A DNA stretch of 64,000 nucleotides from Rhizomucor pusillus (lineage: Eukaryota; Mucoromycota; Mucoromycetes; Mucorales; Lichtheimiaceae): NCBI GenBank assembly GCA_900175165.2, contig FWWN02000682.1, positions 1,430 to 65,429 on the forward strand, written 5' to 3'. The translations under genes and the position numbers were made by a program. Below, piece by piece: positions 35,429 to 47,156 of this stretch (the stretch's first letter is position 1; every line of letters begins with the position of its first letter). The notes under the pieces were generated by a model. The model did not search any database and had not been told where the DNA came from. It saw only the letters and a list, made by a program, of their open reading frames with translations.

Positions 35429-36259
35429 TCACTTTAGCCGGGCTGCATATTCTTTCTTTTTGGTTTCCAAGTTTTCCTGGAGATAGCGTTTGACGTCTTT
35501 GTTATGGATTACGTTATCAATCAGTTCTTTCTACTATGAGAATGCAAAAGCTTTCTCACCTTGAAAGGTCATATCGGGCGTAAACACAAGCACGCCCTTT
35601 GTTGCTTCTTTCGGGATGTTTGTACTTGTTGCTATGAAACACACGGGCAGTTTGCCGAACCAGGACTCCGGCTGCAACCCTGACAGCCATTTGCTCCAGC
35701 GTTCAGCCACACTGCGTTTATCCACAACTTGTGGCGCAAATATGGCCGTCCGCAAGATATCGTCGGCTGTCCACTCGTGGTTAACACGCTGGCTCGATTG
35801 TCGATACAATGCTCTTGCAAACTGTTCCGTGAGAGACTGTGGCCGCTGCTGCTGTTGCCCTCGTCGCATCTGCTGCTTTTTGTACTCTTGCATAACCATT
35901 TGTTGCACTGATTCTACATCGCTGTCTTGCACCGCAATGTCAAGCTGCCGGCACAGATTCAGGAACGACTGCGCAAGTTCCCACTTTGACTGCCCTGGCT
36001 CAAAGAACTGAACTACGCGATGCTGTTGCTTGGATTTACTGTAAAACTCCAACTGTATTCCTTGATCATTGTTGTTGGTCTTTGTCGATTTGTGAGATTC
36101 ATTCTTCAGAGCTGGTTCCAAGAGAGTGTACAGTCGTTGGAGAGACGTCGCGTTTACTTTTTGTTTAGAAACATCGTGACCAAAAAAATCTGGATGGATT
36201 TGCAACACGAATCTTTTCAGGTAAGGTTTTAACAGTACAGATGTTCGAGATGAAGACAT
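35429..36259 (-). CDS. TCAIM-like protein (DUF4460)
   Basis: Two exons (35560-36259 and 35429-35526) joined by a 33-nt intron encode 265 residues. The N-terminal LLKPYLKRFVLQIHPDFFGHD, with a following NATSLQRLYTLLE, matches the J-domain-like DUF4460 start of TCAIM (T-cell activation inhibitor, mitochondrial) proteins. After a Gln-rich linker the protein has SWFGKLPVCFIATS and VLVFTPDMTFQELIDNVI, where the last segment depends on splicing out the 33-nt intron. Metazoan TCAIM is mitochondrial; the fungal role is not known. Without splicing the frame stops after only a few codons, so the tiny intron is well supported. It lies tail to tail with the secreted-protein gene, 59 bases apart. Confidence 0.75.
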
Positions 36260-36344
36260 GTTGTTATCAAAAAGAAAATGGAAAGAAGAAAGAAAAAACA
36301 AAGATTGCATTAGCAAAACCAGTACTATATCTAGTCAATTTTTT

Positions 36345-38983
36345 TTACTGCCGATCTCGTCCCGTTGTAAGCAGTCGTTCGTTCTGATCCACCAAGTTGG
36401 CAGCCTTTTCTGCAAATTGGAGTGACAATACTTGAAGTCGTGAGGGTTCTACGCGGTGAAGTACCACAGACTGTGATACTTGGTCAAGGGAAGCAGACAA
36501 TTCCTCGTTCCAGATGAGCTTGGCCACGATGGCTGATACGCGGGAGACAGGAAGGGCAAACATGGAGGCCAACTGGGACAGACCAATGGTTGAGTAGTAG
36601 GATGCATATGTGAAAAGATATGTCCGGAGACCCTCTTCTTGAATCTTTTGTACCAACATGTCCTTAATCTTTTGGGTCTCGGGCATCAAGTTCCAGATCT
36701 TGATAGCAAGAATGTAGTCTCTTGCACGCTCCCACTCGCCAGAAGCCAAAGCCTTTGCTGCGCTCATAATGTGATCGCGTGTGTTTTCAGGAGGGCCAGC
36801 GAATGCCTGACGCTCATTGTATTCCAAAAGTCTGCGGAATGGTCGCGAAATGGTCTTCTTGCTGTTAGGACCAGCCTGTGCTTGCGCAGGAATTTCAAGC
36901 AACATAGAGCATGTCAAAAAGACACATTCCAAAAGTTCCAAGTTGATGTGCATGTGGAAAGGAAGCTGGCGTTGTCGTTCCAGCTGATCCAATTCGGGTG
37001 TCGATTGCTGTCCATATCTCTGTGCCTGTACACCTTGAGCCAACAACTCCTTGACGCGACCAGATCCTTGAATTTCTTGCAAGCAAGCATGTGCTTCCTT
37101 AATCAAACCATCACGGAAAGCGCACAGACCAATCTGTACGACAACGCGGTTGTAGAGAATTTGAGTAGAGATATCAGCTTGATGAATTGATTCTTGCAAG
37201 TGAGACATGAGTAACATATCGCGAGCGGTATGGAAGTGTCTGTGGAGTGCATAGTGATAGATGTGGCAAAGCATTGCTCGCGTTCGAAGAACGGAGATAT
37301 CTTGCTTGTAAAGGTATGTGCATAGTTGATGGATGAGTTGAGACGGCTCTTCAGCAGTGATAATATCAGACGAGATATAGTCAGGCAATAATGACTTGGA
37401 GATGCCCTCAGTCGACTGGATAACTTGCTCAGGCTGGCAACAAAAGAGCATGGTTAGCTTACCACTTGTTATTAAATTCGTGTATATAATTCAAGAACAT
37501 ACCTTGTAGTACAAGTGCTCAAGACGGCGGATAATAATTCTTGGCAAAATCTCATTCATCTTATGCTTCTCGAGATAAGACTGGGCACGCACAAGGACAG
37601 CATACAAGGCAGGTTCATCTCTCAGGCGATCGATGTAATCGGTCGTATGGGGATCGATGCTTTGCAGAGACTTTGTAAATTCATCATCGAGACGTTCAAC
37701 CAAGCTAATGACTGAGCCCCGAATGTTGACAGTTTCGCCAGCCTTGGGGACAATATCCTTATCCTCGTAATCCAACTCATCTGCATCCTCGCGAATGACG
37801 AAAGCCGGGTTCTTCTCCAAGATTTCTAAAAGCAAGTTGATTTCGCGTTCAACCTTTTTCCACACATCGACCTGCATGTGCTCAACCATGCTAAAGTTGA
37901 TATCGAAACGGGATGGAATAAGTGCTTGCAAAACAAGGATTTCCTGGAAAGGAGACTTGGCAACTTGCAACAACTCTTCCAAAATTGCAATTTGTTCGTC
38001 ACGATCAGTGTTCTACGTGAAAGCAATATAATACGTTAGACAGTCGACCAGGCAAAATACTGATATGCCGAATACCGTACCTTCTTGCCGCGAGCTTCAA
38101 GAACTTCCTTCAAACGAGTAAATATGTCTTCTTTCTTTGTAAAAGCAACAGTCTTTCCACCCTTGCCGACAGACTGGAAGCCTTCCAGATCGGCAGCTGT
38201 AGCTTCAGTCTCGAGCTGTTCGGGTGCATACAATCGTTGAGAAGGAGCTGGCTCCTCTTCGGCCTCTTCTTCTTCCTTCATAAACTGTTCAGGGTTCTAC
38301 ACGACAAACCAGCTTAATATACCTATTCGTGGTTGCAAATATTTTCGCGGTTGTCTCCATGTACCTTCTTGTATGCCGTGATGAGAGCATCGTATTGCTT
38401 GGAGATCTTCTTCAACTTTTGACGAACAGCATTCATGGATTTGAAGTTGCCGCTGTTAGCCTTCTTCTTCGAGGCTTTCTCCTTTTGTGCCATTTCCTGG
38501 ATGGCTTCCTCAAGATCAACAATGGTTTTGATGTAGAACTTTGGAACTGGGATGCTGTCAAAGCCAGTGGTGACCTTGGTGACGCCAGTAGTCAACTTGT
38601 CGAATTCTATACACGGATTCTATCAGAGGTTCCGCAGCGTAGCGTTCTGTATTCCCGTGCATACCATTGGAAATGAGACCCCAATCGTTGTTCTTCAAAC
38701 CATTCTCGATCAATCTGGCAGAGTTCTGGATTTCATCCAAACGCTTGTCTTTTTGAGACTTGACTTGGCGTTTCTGACCTTCTTCTTCGTCTGATTCTTC
38801 TTCGGAATCGGTGCCGACTCCCTTCAAGAAACGAGACTTTTTAGGTTGCTGGCCTTGTATCTGCTCCTCTTCCTCCTCAGAGAATTCTTCCTCCTCAGAG
38901 GACAACTCCTCATCAGAAATGAAAGACTCGTCAGATTCAGTGTCGGATTCGCTGTCAGAAGCAGAACGGAAGAACCGAGACAT
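36345..38983 (-). CDS. NIP1: Translation initiation factor eIF3 subunit C (NIP1)
   Basis: Five exons (38665-38983, 38365-38606, 38081-38296, 37503-38012, 36345-37433) encode 791 residues. The protein opens MSRFFRSASDSESDTES, the acidic Ser-rich head that binds eIF1 and eIF5, followed by the conserved KFYIKTIVDLEEAI and MNAVRQKLKK segments. The C-terminal half has the helical PCI region, including LRTYLFTYASYYSTIGLSQL and FALPVSRVSAIVAKLIWNEE. eIF3c scaffolds the eIF3 complex and the 43S preinitiation complex. All four introns (58-69 nt) are GT-AG and near the 5' half. The start codon faces the F-box gene 500 bases away. Confidence 0.96.
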
Positions 38984-39486
38984 TGCTGTGGAAAGGTCAA
39001 GGGGAGAGTGTGCCGCCAACGTCGTCGTGTTCTCTTTTTACAGCCACTGCCAAACAAAAAATTTGAGCCCGCCCGCACCGATTTTGGAATTTTAAATGTG
39101 CGCCTGGATAAAGGCTCTGATATAAGAATGGATATGGAAAGTATCCTTTGCTTTGCTAAACACCTTTCCATGTGTTGATATCCACGTTCCAAATTATAAA
39201 TACTCTACACTGCAATAAAATGTAGACAATGGCGAGACAAGAGGCTTTGCTGTGATACAATAGACCGACGACTACATGCTGAATATTTGTTTGCCTTCCT
39301 ATACTACCTAAGTACCTTACAACAAGCTTATCCTATATAGAATAGTGTAGCTCAATGAGAGAAATTGCACATAAAAGATAACCAATTGGGAGCATGCATT
39401 TTCATAAGCTCCATGCCGCGATGTAGCTTTCTTTGTCGCACGACCACTGTATCTGAATTTTCGTGATCGCTTTTAAATCTTTGAAT
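38984..39486. promoter_or_regulatory. Divergent intergenic region between eIF3c and an F-box gene
   Basis: Both flanking genes start at the edges of this 503-base segment. No specific element was recognised; no coding frame is supported. Confidence 0.5.
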
Positions 39487-41287
39487 ATGCTGAAACGGCC
39501 AGCGCAAGATCACGAATCAGGACGCGCAATTAAACGGCAAGACAAAGGAAAAGACAGCAACATAAGAGAGAAACAAAGCAAACCAGTATGGAATGAAGAC
39601 TTTGTTAAAGGAAAGGCGGCCTTTGCCGAAGGGAAATACGAGATTGCGCTCGAACGATTCAGTCAAGCTATCAAGCTCGATACCAGCCATAATACAATGC
39701 TCCTAGACTGCAGAGCTGCGACGTATGAAAAGCTTGGGAACTTTTCAGCAGCTCTCTTGGATGCAAAAGACATTGTGAAGCATGCGCCGAAGCAGTCGCG
39801 CGGATATCTACGTGCCGGCAAAATATTCACGATGCAAAAGCAAAATCAGAGAGCTCGCAAACTATACGAACGAGCTCTCCAGCACGTCGACCCCAGTGAT
39901 CCACGCTATTCATTGCTTGTACAGCTTGAAAAAACGTTACCAAAACAAGTCAAGCCCGGCTGCAGAGATTTCGTGCAATTCTTACCATACGATATCTTGA
40001 CCTTGATCTTTGGGCAAATATCGTCGTTTCCACGTCTCATTCAGTGTATGCACGTGTCAAGATCATGGCGACATTTTTTTCAAAGCTGGCCAGGCATGTG
40101 GCGGGATCTCGACTTTGCAACCGTAAAGACATCCTCTACCATGCTTAAACACTTTATGAGCATGGTTCCAGGCAAGCATGTACAAAAATTCAGCTATGCC
40201 AATGGCAACGGAATCAATGCCCTGAAGTTACTTGTCGATCGTGATTGCCACTATCTCAGAGCACTTGGTATGTTCATTGAGTTCCTCTAAATTGATAATA
40301 TCACATATTCACAGATGCCCCTTGGCCGACTGATTAGAACTTTCCAATTGCACGATTTCTAAAAGTGTATTCGTCCGGACATTGCGGTTAATGGGACGGC
40401 AATTGACTCATTTGACGTTAAACTTCAACCGCTTTGAATCAGACTACGACGTACACGAAATATTTCAGACATGTCCGAAGTTGACACATTTCATTTGGGA
40501 GGGCGCTGAAAAATTCTTATCGCAAACGAACCTGGACATAGATTTGAATATAACTCACTTGAAAATATCTCTTTCAACAGGAGGCAATGTTCCTGAAAGA
40601 TACCTTTTACCGCTACTGAAACAATGCCGGAAGCTCAAAAGCTTGGTGCTAGAGGATATGTACCAGTCGATCGACCGAATGTCCTTCGCTCGAATAATGG
40701 AAGCATGCCCTGGCCTGGTGAGCTACCGGACCGATGGCATCGTCGACGACTGGGACAAATACAACGAATATCCAAGTGGTCTGAGGCAGATCATGATCCC
40801 TGACGGTGCATCTTCAAATCACATTGAAAGTTTATTTCAAACCATCGAACGTTCCATACCAACACTGCAAATGCTCGATGTCCGTGGAATTGACGCCGCT
40901 GCGAAGCGTGTCCTACAAAGGCTCTCGATCGTCAATGCAGCAGACTTGAGAGTGCTTATGATGGCATGGGCGACGGACGTAAACGAGCAAGATCTGGTTG
41001 ATGCAGTTGATTCCATGCCAAATCTTGAGTTGATACGACTCAAAAGTATGCCAGGTGTCAAGAATACTATACTGGAGAAACTTGGGCAGCTTGGGTCACT
41101 GCGATACGTGGATATTTCATCTTGTTCTGGCGTGACTGGAGCGGGTTTGCAGGCGCTGGTAGACAATGCACCCAGTCTTGAGGGACTGAAACTCGTGGAC
41201 TGTATCAATATCCGAGCGGATGCCATTGAATATCTACGAAACAAGCTGGGTCGGCGCGCAGTAGAATGTCGATTGAGCACAATGTAA
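39487..41287 (+). CDS. TPR / F-box / leucine-rich-repeat protein (Pof3/Dia2-like architecture)
   Basis: Two exons (39487-40267 and 40338-41287) give 576 residues. After a basic head, residues about 35-150 hold TPR helices (FVKGKAAFAEGKYEIALERF, GYLRAGKIFTMQKQNQRARK). An F-box follows at about 160-205 (VQFLPYDILTLIFGQI, CMHVSRSWRHFF), then leucine-rich repeats to the end (THLTLNFN, LRYVDISSCSGVT, LKLVDCINI). This order is that of fission-yeast Pof3 and budding-yeast Dia2, substrate adaptors of SCF ubiquitin ligases. The substrate is unknown here, and Mucorales-type genomes may hold many paralogues, so one-to-one orthology is not claimed. The junction restores ELSNCTIS, a repeat consensus. A shorter paralogue follows in tandem. 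Confidence 0.88.
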
Positions 41288-41517
41288 CATACTAGTCTAT
41301 TATGATCGTGATTAAATTCTGCTCAGTTACCCGCATCGCTTTGCATGACAAGCAGCTCTCCCATATCCTCTGTGTAACTTTGTTCCAACGCTACGTGTGC
41401 CGCAGTGTCGTTGCTATGGAAACATGGATCTATTTTTAGAGCAATAGATATAAAATGGATTTGCCTTGTTGAAGAGTTTCCCTCCTTTTTATCATCTTTT
41501 ACAAACATCGAGTTTCC

Positions 41518-43003
41518 ATGAAACGATCTGCCAACGAGCAAGAATCAAGACGGCCACGCAAAGAGCGGATCACTAGCGACGGTCAGGATGCATCCGATTT
41601 GCAACTTAGAAAGATGGTGGCACCAAGAAGAAGACAGAAAAAGCAAAGATGCAGAGACTTTGTACGCATTTTACCGTATGAGACGCTAGCCCAGATATTT
41701 GGACAACTGGAGCCAACATTTCTTGAACTTGTCAATTGGATGCACATATCAAGATCCTGGCGAAAATTTCTTTGCAACTGGGAACGATCGTGGTCTAGCA
41801 TCGACCTTGCCTCGCAAAAAACATCCCCTTCCATGTTGCGACATTTTATGAAGCTGTGCTTGGATGGAAAACATATTCGAAGATTTAGCTATGCTGACGG
41901 GGATGGAACGATAGCCTTGGATATGCTTGTCGAAAAGAATTGTTCTCAACTGCAAGCCCTGGGTAATCACCAACAATGTGTAATATATTTTACTATGTGC
42001 GTTGCTAACCTGATCCACGACAGAATTTTATAATTGCACACTTGTAAAAGACACTCTACTTAGAACGTTGCGAAAACTCGGAAACCCATTGACGCACCTG
42101 ACTCTATCGTTTTCTGAACTCGAGCCTGATTACGACCTGCGTCAAGTGTTCAAAGCCTGCCCGAAACTTACACACCTTGTCTGGGATGGGCCTGAAAAAT
42201 ACTTGCTACAGACAAACATCGACTTTGATCTCAATACTACGCACCTCAAGATCAGCACATTGTCGGGAGACCTTTTACCGGATCTGTTGCTTCTTTTATC
42301 ACGCTGCCCACGGTTAAAAAGTCTCGTTCTAAACATCGAGGTATATAGTTGCCACTACGGTTTGTTTGGCAAAATCATGGAGCGATGCCCTGTCTTGGTG
42401 TGCTTCCGCACAGATGGTGTCATCGACAGCTGGGATAAATACAATGAATATCCATGCTATTTACGAGAAATTGTGATTCCTATACGACTTTATCTTTTGA
42501 AGGATCCAAGCCTGTGGGATGCGATTTTTGCAAGCATATCGACCCTGCAGGTATTAGACATGCGCGGATGTGATGCACCAAGAGAACAGATTATACGACA
42601 GTTTGGACAGACGGAAAACGATTTGCGCGTGTTCAGATTAGGGGTTTCCTACGACTTGACGAGCGAATCTCTATTGGCTTTCATTGACGGATGCCCCAAA
42701 CTCGAATCCCTTGTGTTTCATTGTGTATGCGAGGTCAACGACTATGTGCTCCGTCGGATCAGTCACTTGCCAGCTCTAAAACATCTAGAACTCATGTCAT
42801 CCAGTGTCACAAGGAACGGATTAGAGGCTTTGGTGGAGAACGCATCAAGTCTGGAGCGCGTTAGTTTTCTGAATTGTTACAACGTCAAGCCTTGCGATAT
42901 AGATTACTTGCGTGGCAAATTTGGTCGCAAAGCCGTGGAATATCAATGTAAAATAGTATTTGAACCAAACAACTATTACTGGCGCAGACCTTGCCCATCA
43001 TAG
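41518..43003 (+). CDS. F-box / leucine-rich-repeat protein, tandem paralogue lacking TPRs
   Basis: Two exons (41518-41962 and 42024-43003) give 474 residues. From CRDFVRILPYETLAQIFGQL onward the protein aligns segment for segment with the preceding gene (MHISRSWRKF, FSYADGDGTIALDMLVEKNC, RTDGVIDSWDKYNEYP, GRKAVEYQCK), and the single intron is in the same place and phase. The N-terminal TPR region is absent, replaced by about 45 basic residues. This is a tandem duplicate that lost, or never had, the TPR part. It is likely an SCF adaptor with a different partner set. The C-terminus carries an extra short Asn/Tyr/Arg-rich tail (NNYYWRRP). Confidence 0.87.
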
Positions 43004-43155
43004 AATGAACGCAATAACCGATATTCTAAACCGCCGGATTGGATGAGTTAACAACGGGTAGTTTCTGCGTCGTCGGAGTCAAGCGCCAATGAAGACGGAA
43101 CGAGTTTCCAAGTTCCCTTCAACTCTGCCTTTGAGCACGCTGTAGCTGGAAAAGG

Positions 43156-44009
43156 ATGCGGTTCCTCGTACTCTTGACCGTCCTCTGCTGGGCAGCCTTT
43201 GCCAAATGTATCAGTGTCGACATTCCCGCACATGGAAAGGAATGCTTTTTCGAAGACCTCTCAGTGGGCGAAAAGATGACGGTAACATTCCAGGTACGCG
43301 CATCGACTAACAACGTGGCAGGAACGTGTTCTCTAAACAATTTGACATTGCTATGTAGGTTGGAGAAGGTGGCAATTTGGACATTGATTTCTGGGTAAGG
43401 CATACAACCTTGTATAGAAGGTTTCGCGCAGCATTATACTAAATCTACGGCTGTAAACAGATCATGGACCCCAACGATCAAGTAATTAAGAGTGGCGCTC
43501 GAGAATCAAGTGCAACGCATATCATTGAAGCTGCCAAAGCAGGACGATACACATACTGCTTTGGTAACCAAATGTCTTCGGTCACTGCAAAGTCGGTTAG
43601 TTTCAACGTCCATGACATGAAGAGACTCGATGCATCAAGCCAAGGTAAGGAAAAGAATATTATATCACGCTGATGAATTTCAGCATGGTCTAACGACTTG
43701 TATTGAAATTAGAGCATATCGATCCATTGGAAAGAGAGATCCGCGAGCTTGCAGATAGCATTTTCGCAATCAAAGCCGAGCAGGAATACATTGTCGTCCG
43801 TGAAACTCAGCATAGAAATAGTAAGGAACATTGAGAAGGAGCATCATCCCATACAAAGTTGCTAATTGTTGCATATTTTCTAAGCTGCTGAAAGCACAAA
43901 CTCACGAGTCAAGTGGTGGTCGCTTGGTCAGTTGGCTCTTCTCGCGGCCGTTTGCTTCTGGCAAGTCATTTACATTAAACGCTTCTTTGAAGTCAAACGC
44001 GTCGTATAA
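43156..44009 (+). CDS. EMP24: p24-family cargo receptor EMP24 (TMED2)
   Basis: Five exons (43156-43293, 43359-43394, 43461-43644, 43713-43820, 43885-44009) encode 196 residues. A signal peptide (MRFLVLLTVLCWAAFAKC) leads to the GOLD domain with ECFFEDL and its paired Cys (second in YTYCFGNQM), a coiled coil (LEREIRELADSIFAIKAEQE), one membrane segment and the tail KRFFEVKRVV. The FF pair and terminal VV match the p24-beta tail that binds COPII and COPI coats. The protein cycles between ER and Golgi and helps load GPI-anchored cargo. The second exon is 36 nt; all junctions keep frame. Confidence 0.95.
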
Positions 44010-44094
44010 ATGAATAAACCCATTTCACAAAGAGCTGTGGACTCCAATTTGCAAAGTGTTCTGGCAGTGCCGATATTTTGGTACTTGGATTGAG

Positions 44095-44400
44095 TCAGCC
44101 CGCGGCGTAGAATGAATATAGAAACTTGAAGATCACGGCCGTTGCTCCAGCTATCCTAAAAATAAGTCTCGAATCTTCCTGCTTTTTTGACAAGGAGAGT
44201 GCTCCAATGGTAGAAACAGGATCACCAGGCGCCAGCATGTTGTACGACCAACCGGAATGAATACGTTTAGCAACTTCAAAAAAATGTTGTGGACGTTTGC
44301 TAAAAGACAATCCATGCTCTCCCTCGCGTATAAGATTATCTAATATTTGCTATGCAACAGCGAGTCGTCATTTTGATGGTTTGCCCCATAAATCTGGGGA
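44095..44400 (-). pseudogene. Fragment of an unrecognised gene
   Basis: A minus-strand segment reads MFGIFPQIYGANHQNDDSLL, then after a one-base shift and stop near 44345 continues as LIREGEHGLSFSKRPQHFFE and ends in a hydrophobic stretch (RIAGATAVIFKFLYSFY). The two halves look like one protein broken by an indel. There is a faint resemblance of the GLSFSKRPQHFF part to GIDE/MUL1-type membrane-anchored proteins, too weak to name. No ATG begins the second half. Confidence 0.3.
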
Positions 44401-44578
44401 AATATTCCAAACATGGATTAGTAAATGGATAATGGTAAGAAAGTTTTTGGTGCCCGTCCTTTTTCGGCGGATGAAGCATTGAAAGTGTACATCTACATAA
44501 TCCTAAAAATAATAAGGATCAAAGTCCTCACATCAACCAGCCTCCAATCTCCTAACTCTTTCTTCCTTGTCTCCAAGC

Positions 44579-46915
44579 ATGTCAAGCTCTGCAGAGAGTA
44601 TACCAACCACAAGTGCAATAGACAATTCGTCAGAGGATGAGACGTATGTTATCTTGCTACAACGCAAACCGCTTCCAAATGCATTTTGACAGCAATGATC
44701 TAACGTGAGCTTCTTGAAAGTTCGATACAGATTGCATCAACTACATCAAGTCCTCCCGAGGCTACAGAGACTTCAAGCTTAGAAGCTACTGGAAGTGTTG
44801 CCACGGAAACGAGTAGCGAAGAGGCTCCAACATCAACGACGCCCCCGATAAGCATCAGTTCCATAGATGATACTGCCACGACCACGTACACGCAAGTAAT
44901 CTCCTCGTCTGAATCGATCACGGCGACAACTTCTGAAGCTACTGGCACTGCTGCGACAGAGACGAGCATTGAAGTAACTACGACTGCGGCTGCAGTCACC
45001 AGTTCAGTGGAAATTTCCGTGACTCCCACAGGAACGGGTACTCCATCATCTTCTCTTCCATCCACGGGAATAGAGTCTCCTACGACGACTGCTGCAGTAA
45101 CAGAAACCAGCAGTGCAGATACTACATCGGTACCAGCGAGTGCCATCGTACAGGATGTTAGCACTACCAGTTTGACCGCCAGTCCGAGCGAAACCTTCTT
45201 GCCATCAACAACGGTTGCAGTCACCGGATCAAGCTCGGTCATAGACCCTACCACGACTCAAGTAATATCGAAGGATATTACCAGCTTTTTCTCGGTAATA
45301 AAGACTTTGCCACCAACCAGCACTGGATCCGTTCCATCCCCAACAGTTTCAGCTACAACTGTAAGCGCGTCTTCATCGGAGACACCAAGCGGTGACCTTT
45401 CCTCGACTGCAGTGTCTAGCATTGCAGCGACAGAGACCAATACACCTACCAGTTTACTATCGACTACCGTCGCTGTATCCAGCAGCGTAATAGCAGAGCC
45501 GTCAACAAGCACTATAGCTGCCACGGGAAGTCTTCCGAGCGAGAGTACTATTTTTGGGTCAACTACTGCAACAAGTTTAGAAACACTTCCGACAATGTCG
45601 TCCTCATTGCCCGCAAGCCCGACTTCAGGGGAAGCAATTACTTCAGCAGCGACAACTTCAACAGCTGTTGAATCTGCTACCACTCCGCCAAGCGTTCCTT
45701 CTTCCACGGATGTACCTGTGACATCCTCAAAAATTTCCATGTCTTCAGTTATCCCAACAACAACAATAACAGAAGCAGCAACATCAAATAGCATCGAACC
45801 AACAACAACAACAAATAGCTTGATTCCTGATCCCTCCTCCTCCTCTTCTTCTTCTGCATTTTCTCCATCTTCGGCAGTAACTCCTACATCAGCAGCAGCA
45901 ATAACAACATCGTCTGCCGATCAGCCAGCTTCATCATCATCATCGACCATGGATGCAAGTTCGACCGAGCTACCAGCCGAGTCAACATCCAGCAGTTTGC
46001 CAGTACCGTCATCAAGCGTCGACCCGACTGCATCAACACAGGCTCCTCCATCATCTTCTTCTGATCCCATTGAAACAACGAGCCATGTGCCAACAACTTC
46101 GGATATTCCACCATCTTCTTCACCAAGCGAAACTCCACCTCCCAGCTCTTCTCCATCATCTCCTGATCCGACTACAATAGCAATATCCGTTATACCGACC
46201 ACAAATGAACCTTCCGTATCTGTGACGACAATAATGACCGTCGTAGAACCATCCACAACCACGACTACCATTCTTTCTCCAGAACCAGCGACGACGACCA
46301 CATCTTCGGCGCAGGAGGTACCTCCTCCTACTACCATCACATCCGTACCACCAGGCAAGACTGTTGTACCGGTAACGGTATCGACCAACATCCCAACATT
46401 GTCCGTCATTGTCACAAATGGTGTAACCAGGACTGTGACAACGGTGGTACCTACGAGGTATTTACATAATTAGCATCTCACTCTATTTTAATGCACAGTT
46501 ATTTATTGATTGATCCTGTGTAATCTTGACTTACAGAACTGTGATTCCGTCGTTAGCAGCCATAGAATCGGAACAAGGAGGCAGCGGAAGTCGTGACACG
46601 CCGATCATTGTAGGCAGCGTTGTAGGAGGCGCTGCAGGTCTGGCGTTGATATTAGGTGGAGCATTCATTCTGTATCGAAGACGGAAGAAGCAGCACAAGC
46701 GGATGCCCCTGCGCAGACATTCTAGTTTTCTAAATGACGATACCATGCATGAATTTTATCAAGATCCGTATCGCCAGTCTCGAGAATTTGAAGAACGGTT
46801 CCAGCAACCGGGTGGATTCCCTGGCACCGGGGAAGAAGATTTGGACGGATTCTCGTATAGCAAACCATCCAGTAGATCGTCGTGGCTATCGAGTCTGCTC
46901 AGGCGCTCGCGATGA
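44579..46915 (+). CDS. Ser/Thr-rich mucin-like membrane protein
   Basis: Three exons (44579-44647, 44710-46457, 46537-46915) sum to 731 residues. About 600 residues are Ser, Thr, Pro, Ala and Val in an irregular repeat style, a heavily O-glycosylated stalk. A single membrane segment follows (IIVGSVVGGAAGLALILGGA) with a basic stop-transfer (YRRRKKQHKR) and a cytosolic tail rich in Phe, Asp and Ser (FLNDDTMHEFYQDPY, SWLSSLLRRSR). The shape resembles fungal wall-stress sensors of the WSC/MID2 type, but no WSC Cys domain is present. The first exon is short, its donor (gttatc) is weak, and no signal peptide is visible, so the N-terminus may be incomplete. A plasma-membrane sensor or adhesin role is inference. 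Confidence 0.72.
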
Positions 46916-47156
46916 TGATTATCAACATTGTAAAAGAAGAAGAACAAACTGGTGTCTTTTTGTTCCTTTTAATTCTGTTTAAGAGCAATAACCTTATAAA
47001 TATGAAATTTTTTGAACATACGGCCCCAACACAAGCAAAGTAATTATTTTTTTTGTACAACTCAAGCTATTATCATCAATGATCTATGTAGAAGAGAGTC
47101 TGTCATATTTTACAATACACATTTATCTGTGTTCTGATGTTCTTCTATTTATCATG

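Noticed and set aside
45258..46415. Long minus-strand open frames opposite the mucin-like gene.
   Set aside because: They are Val/Gly/Asp-rich antisense images of the Ser/Thr repeats.
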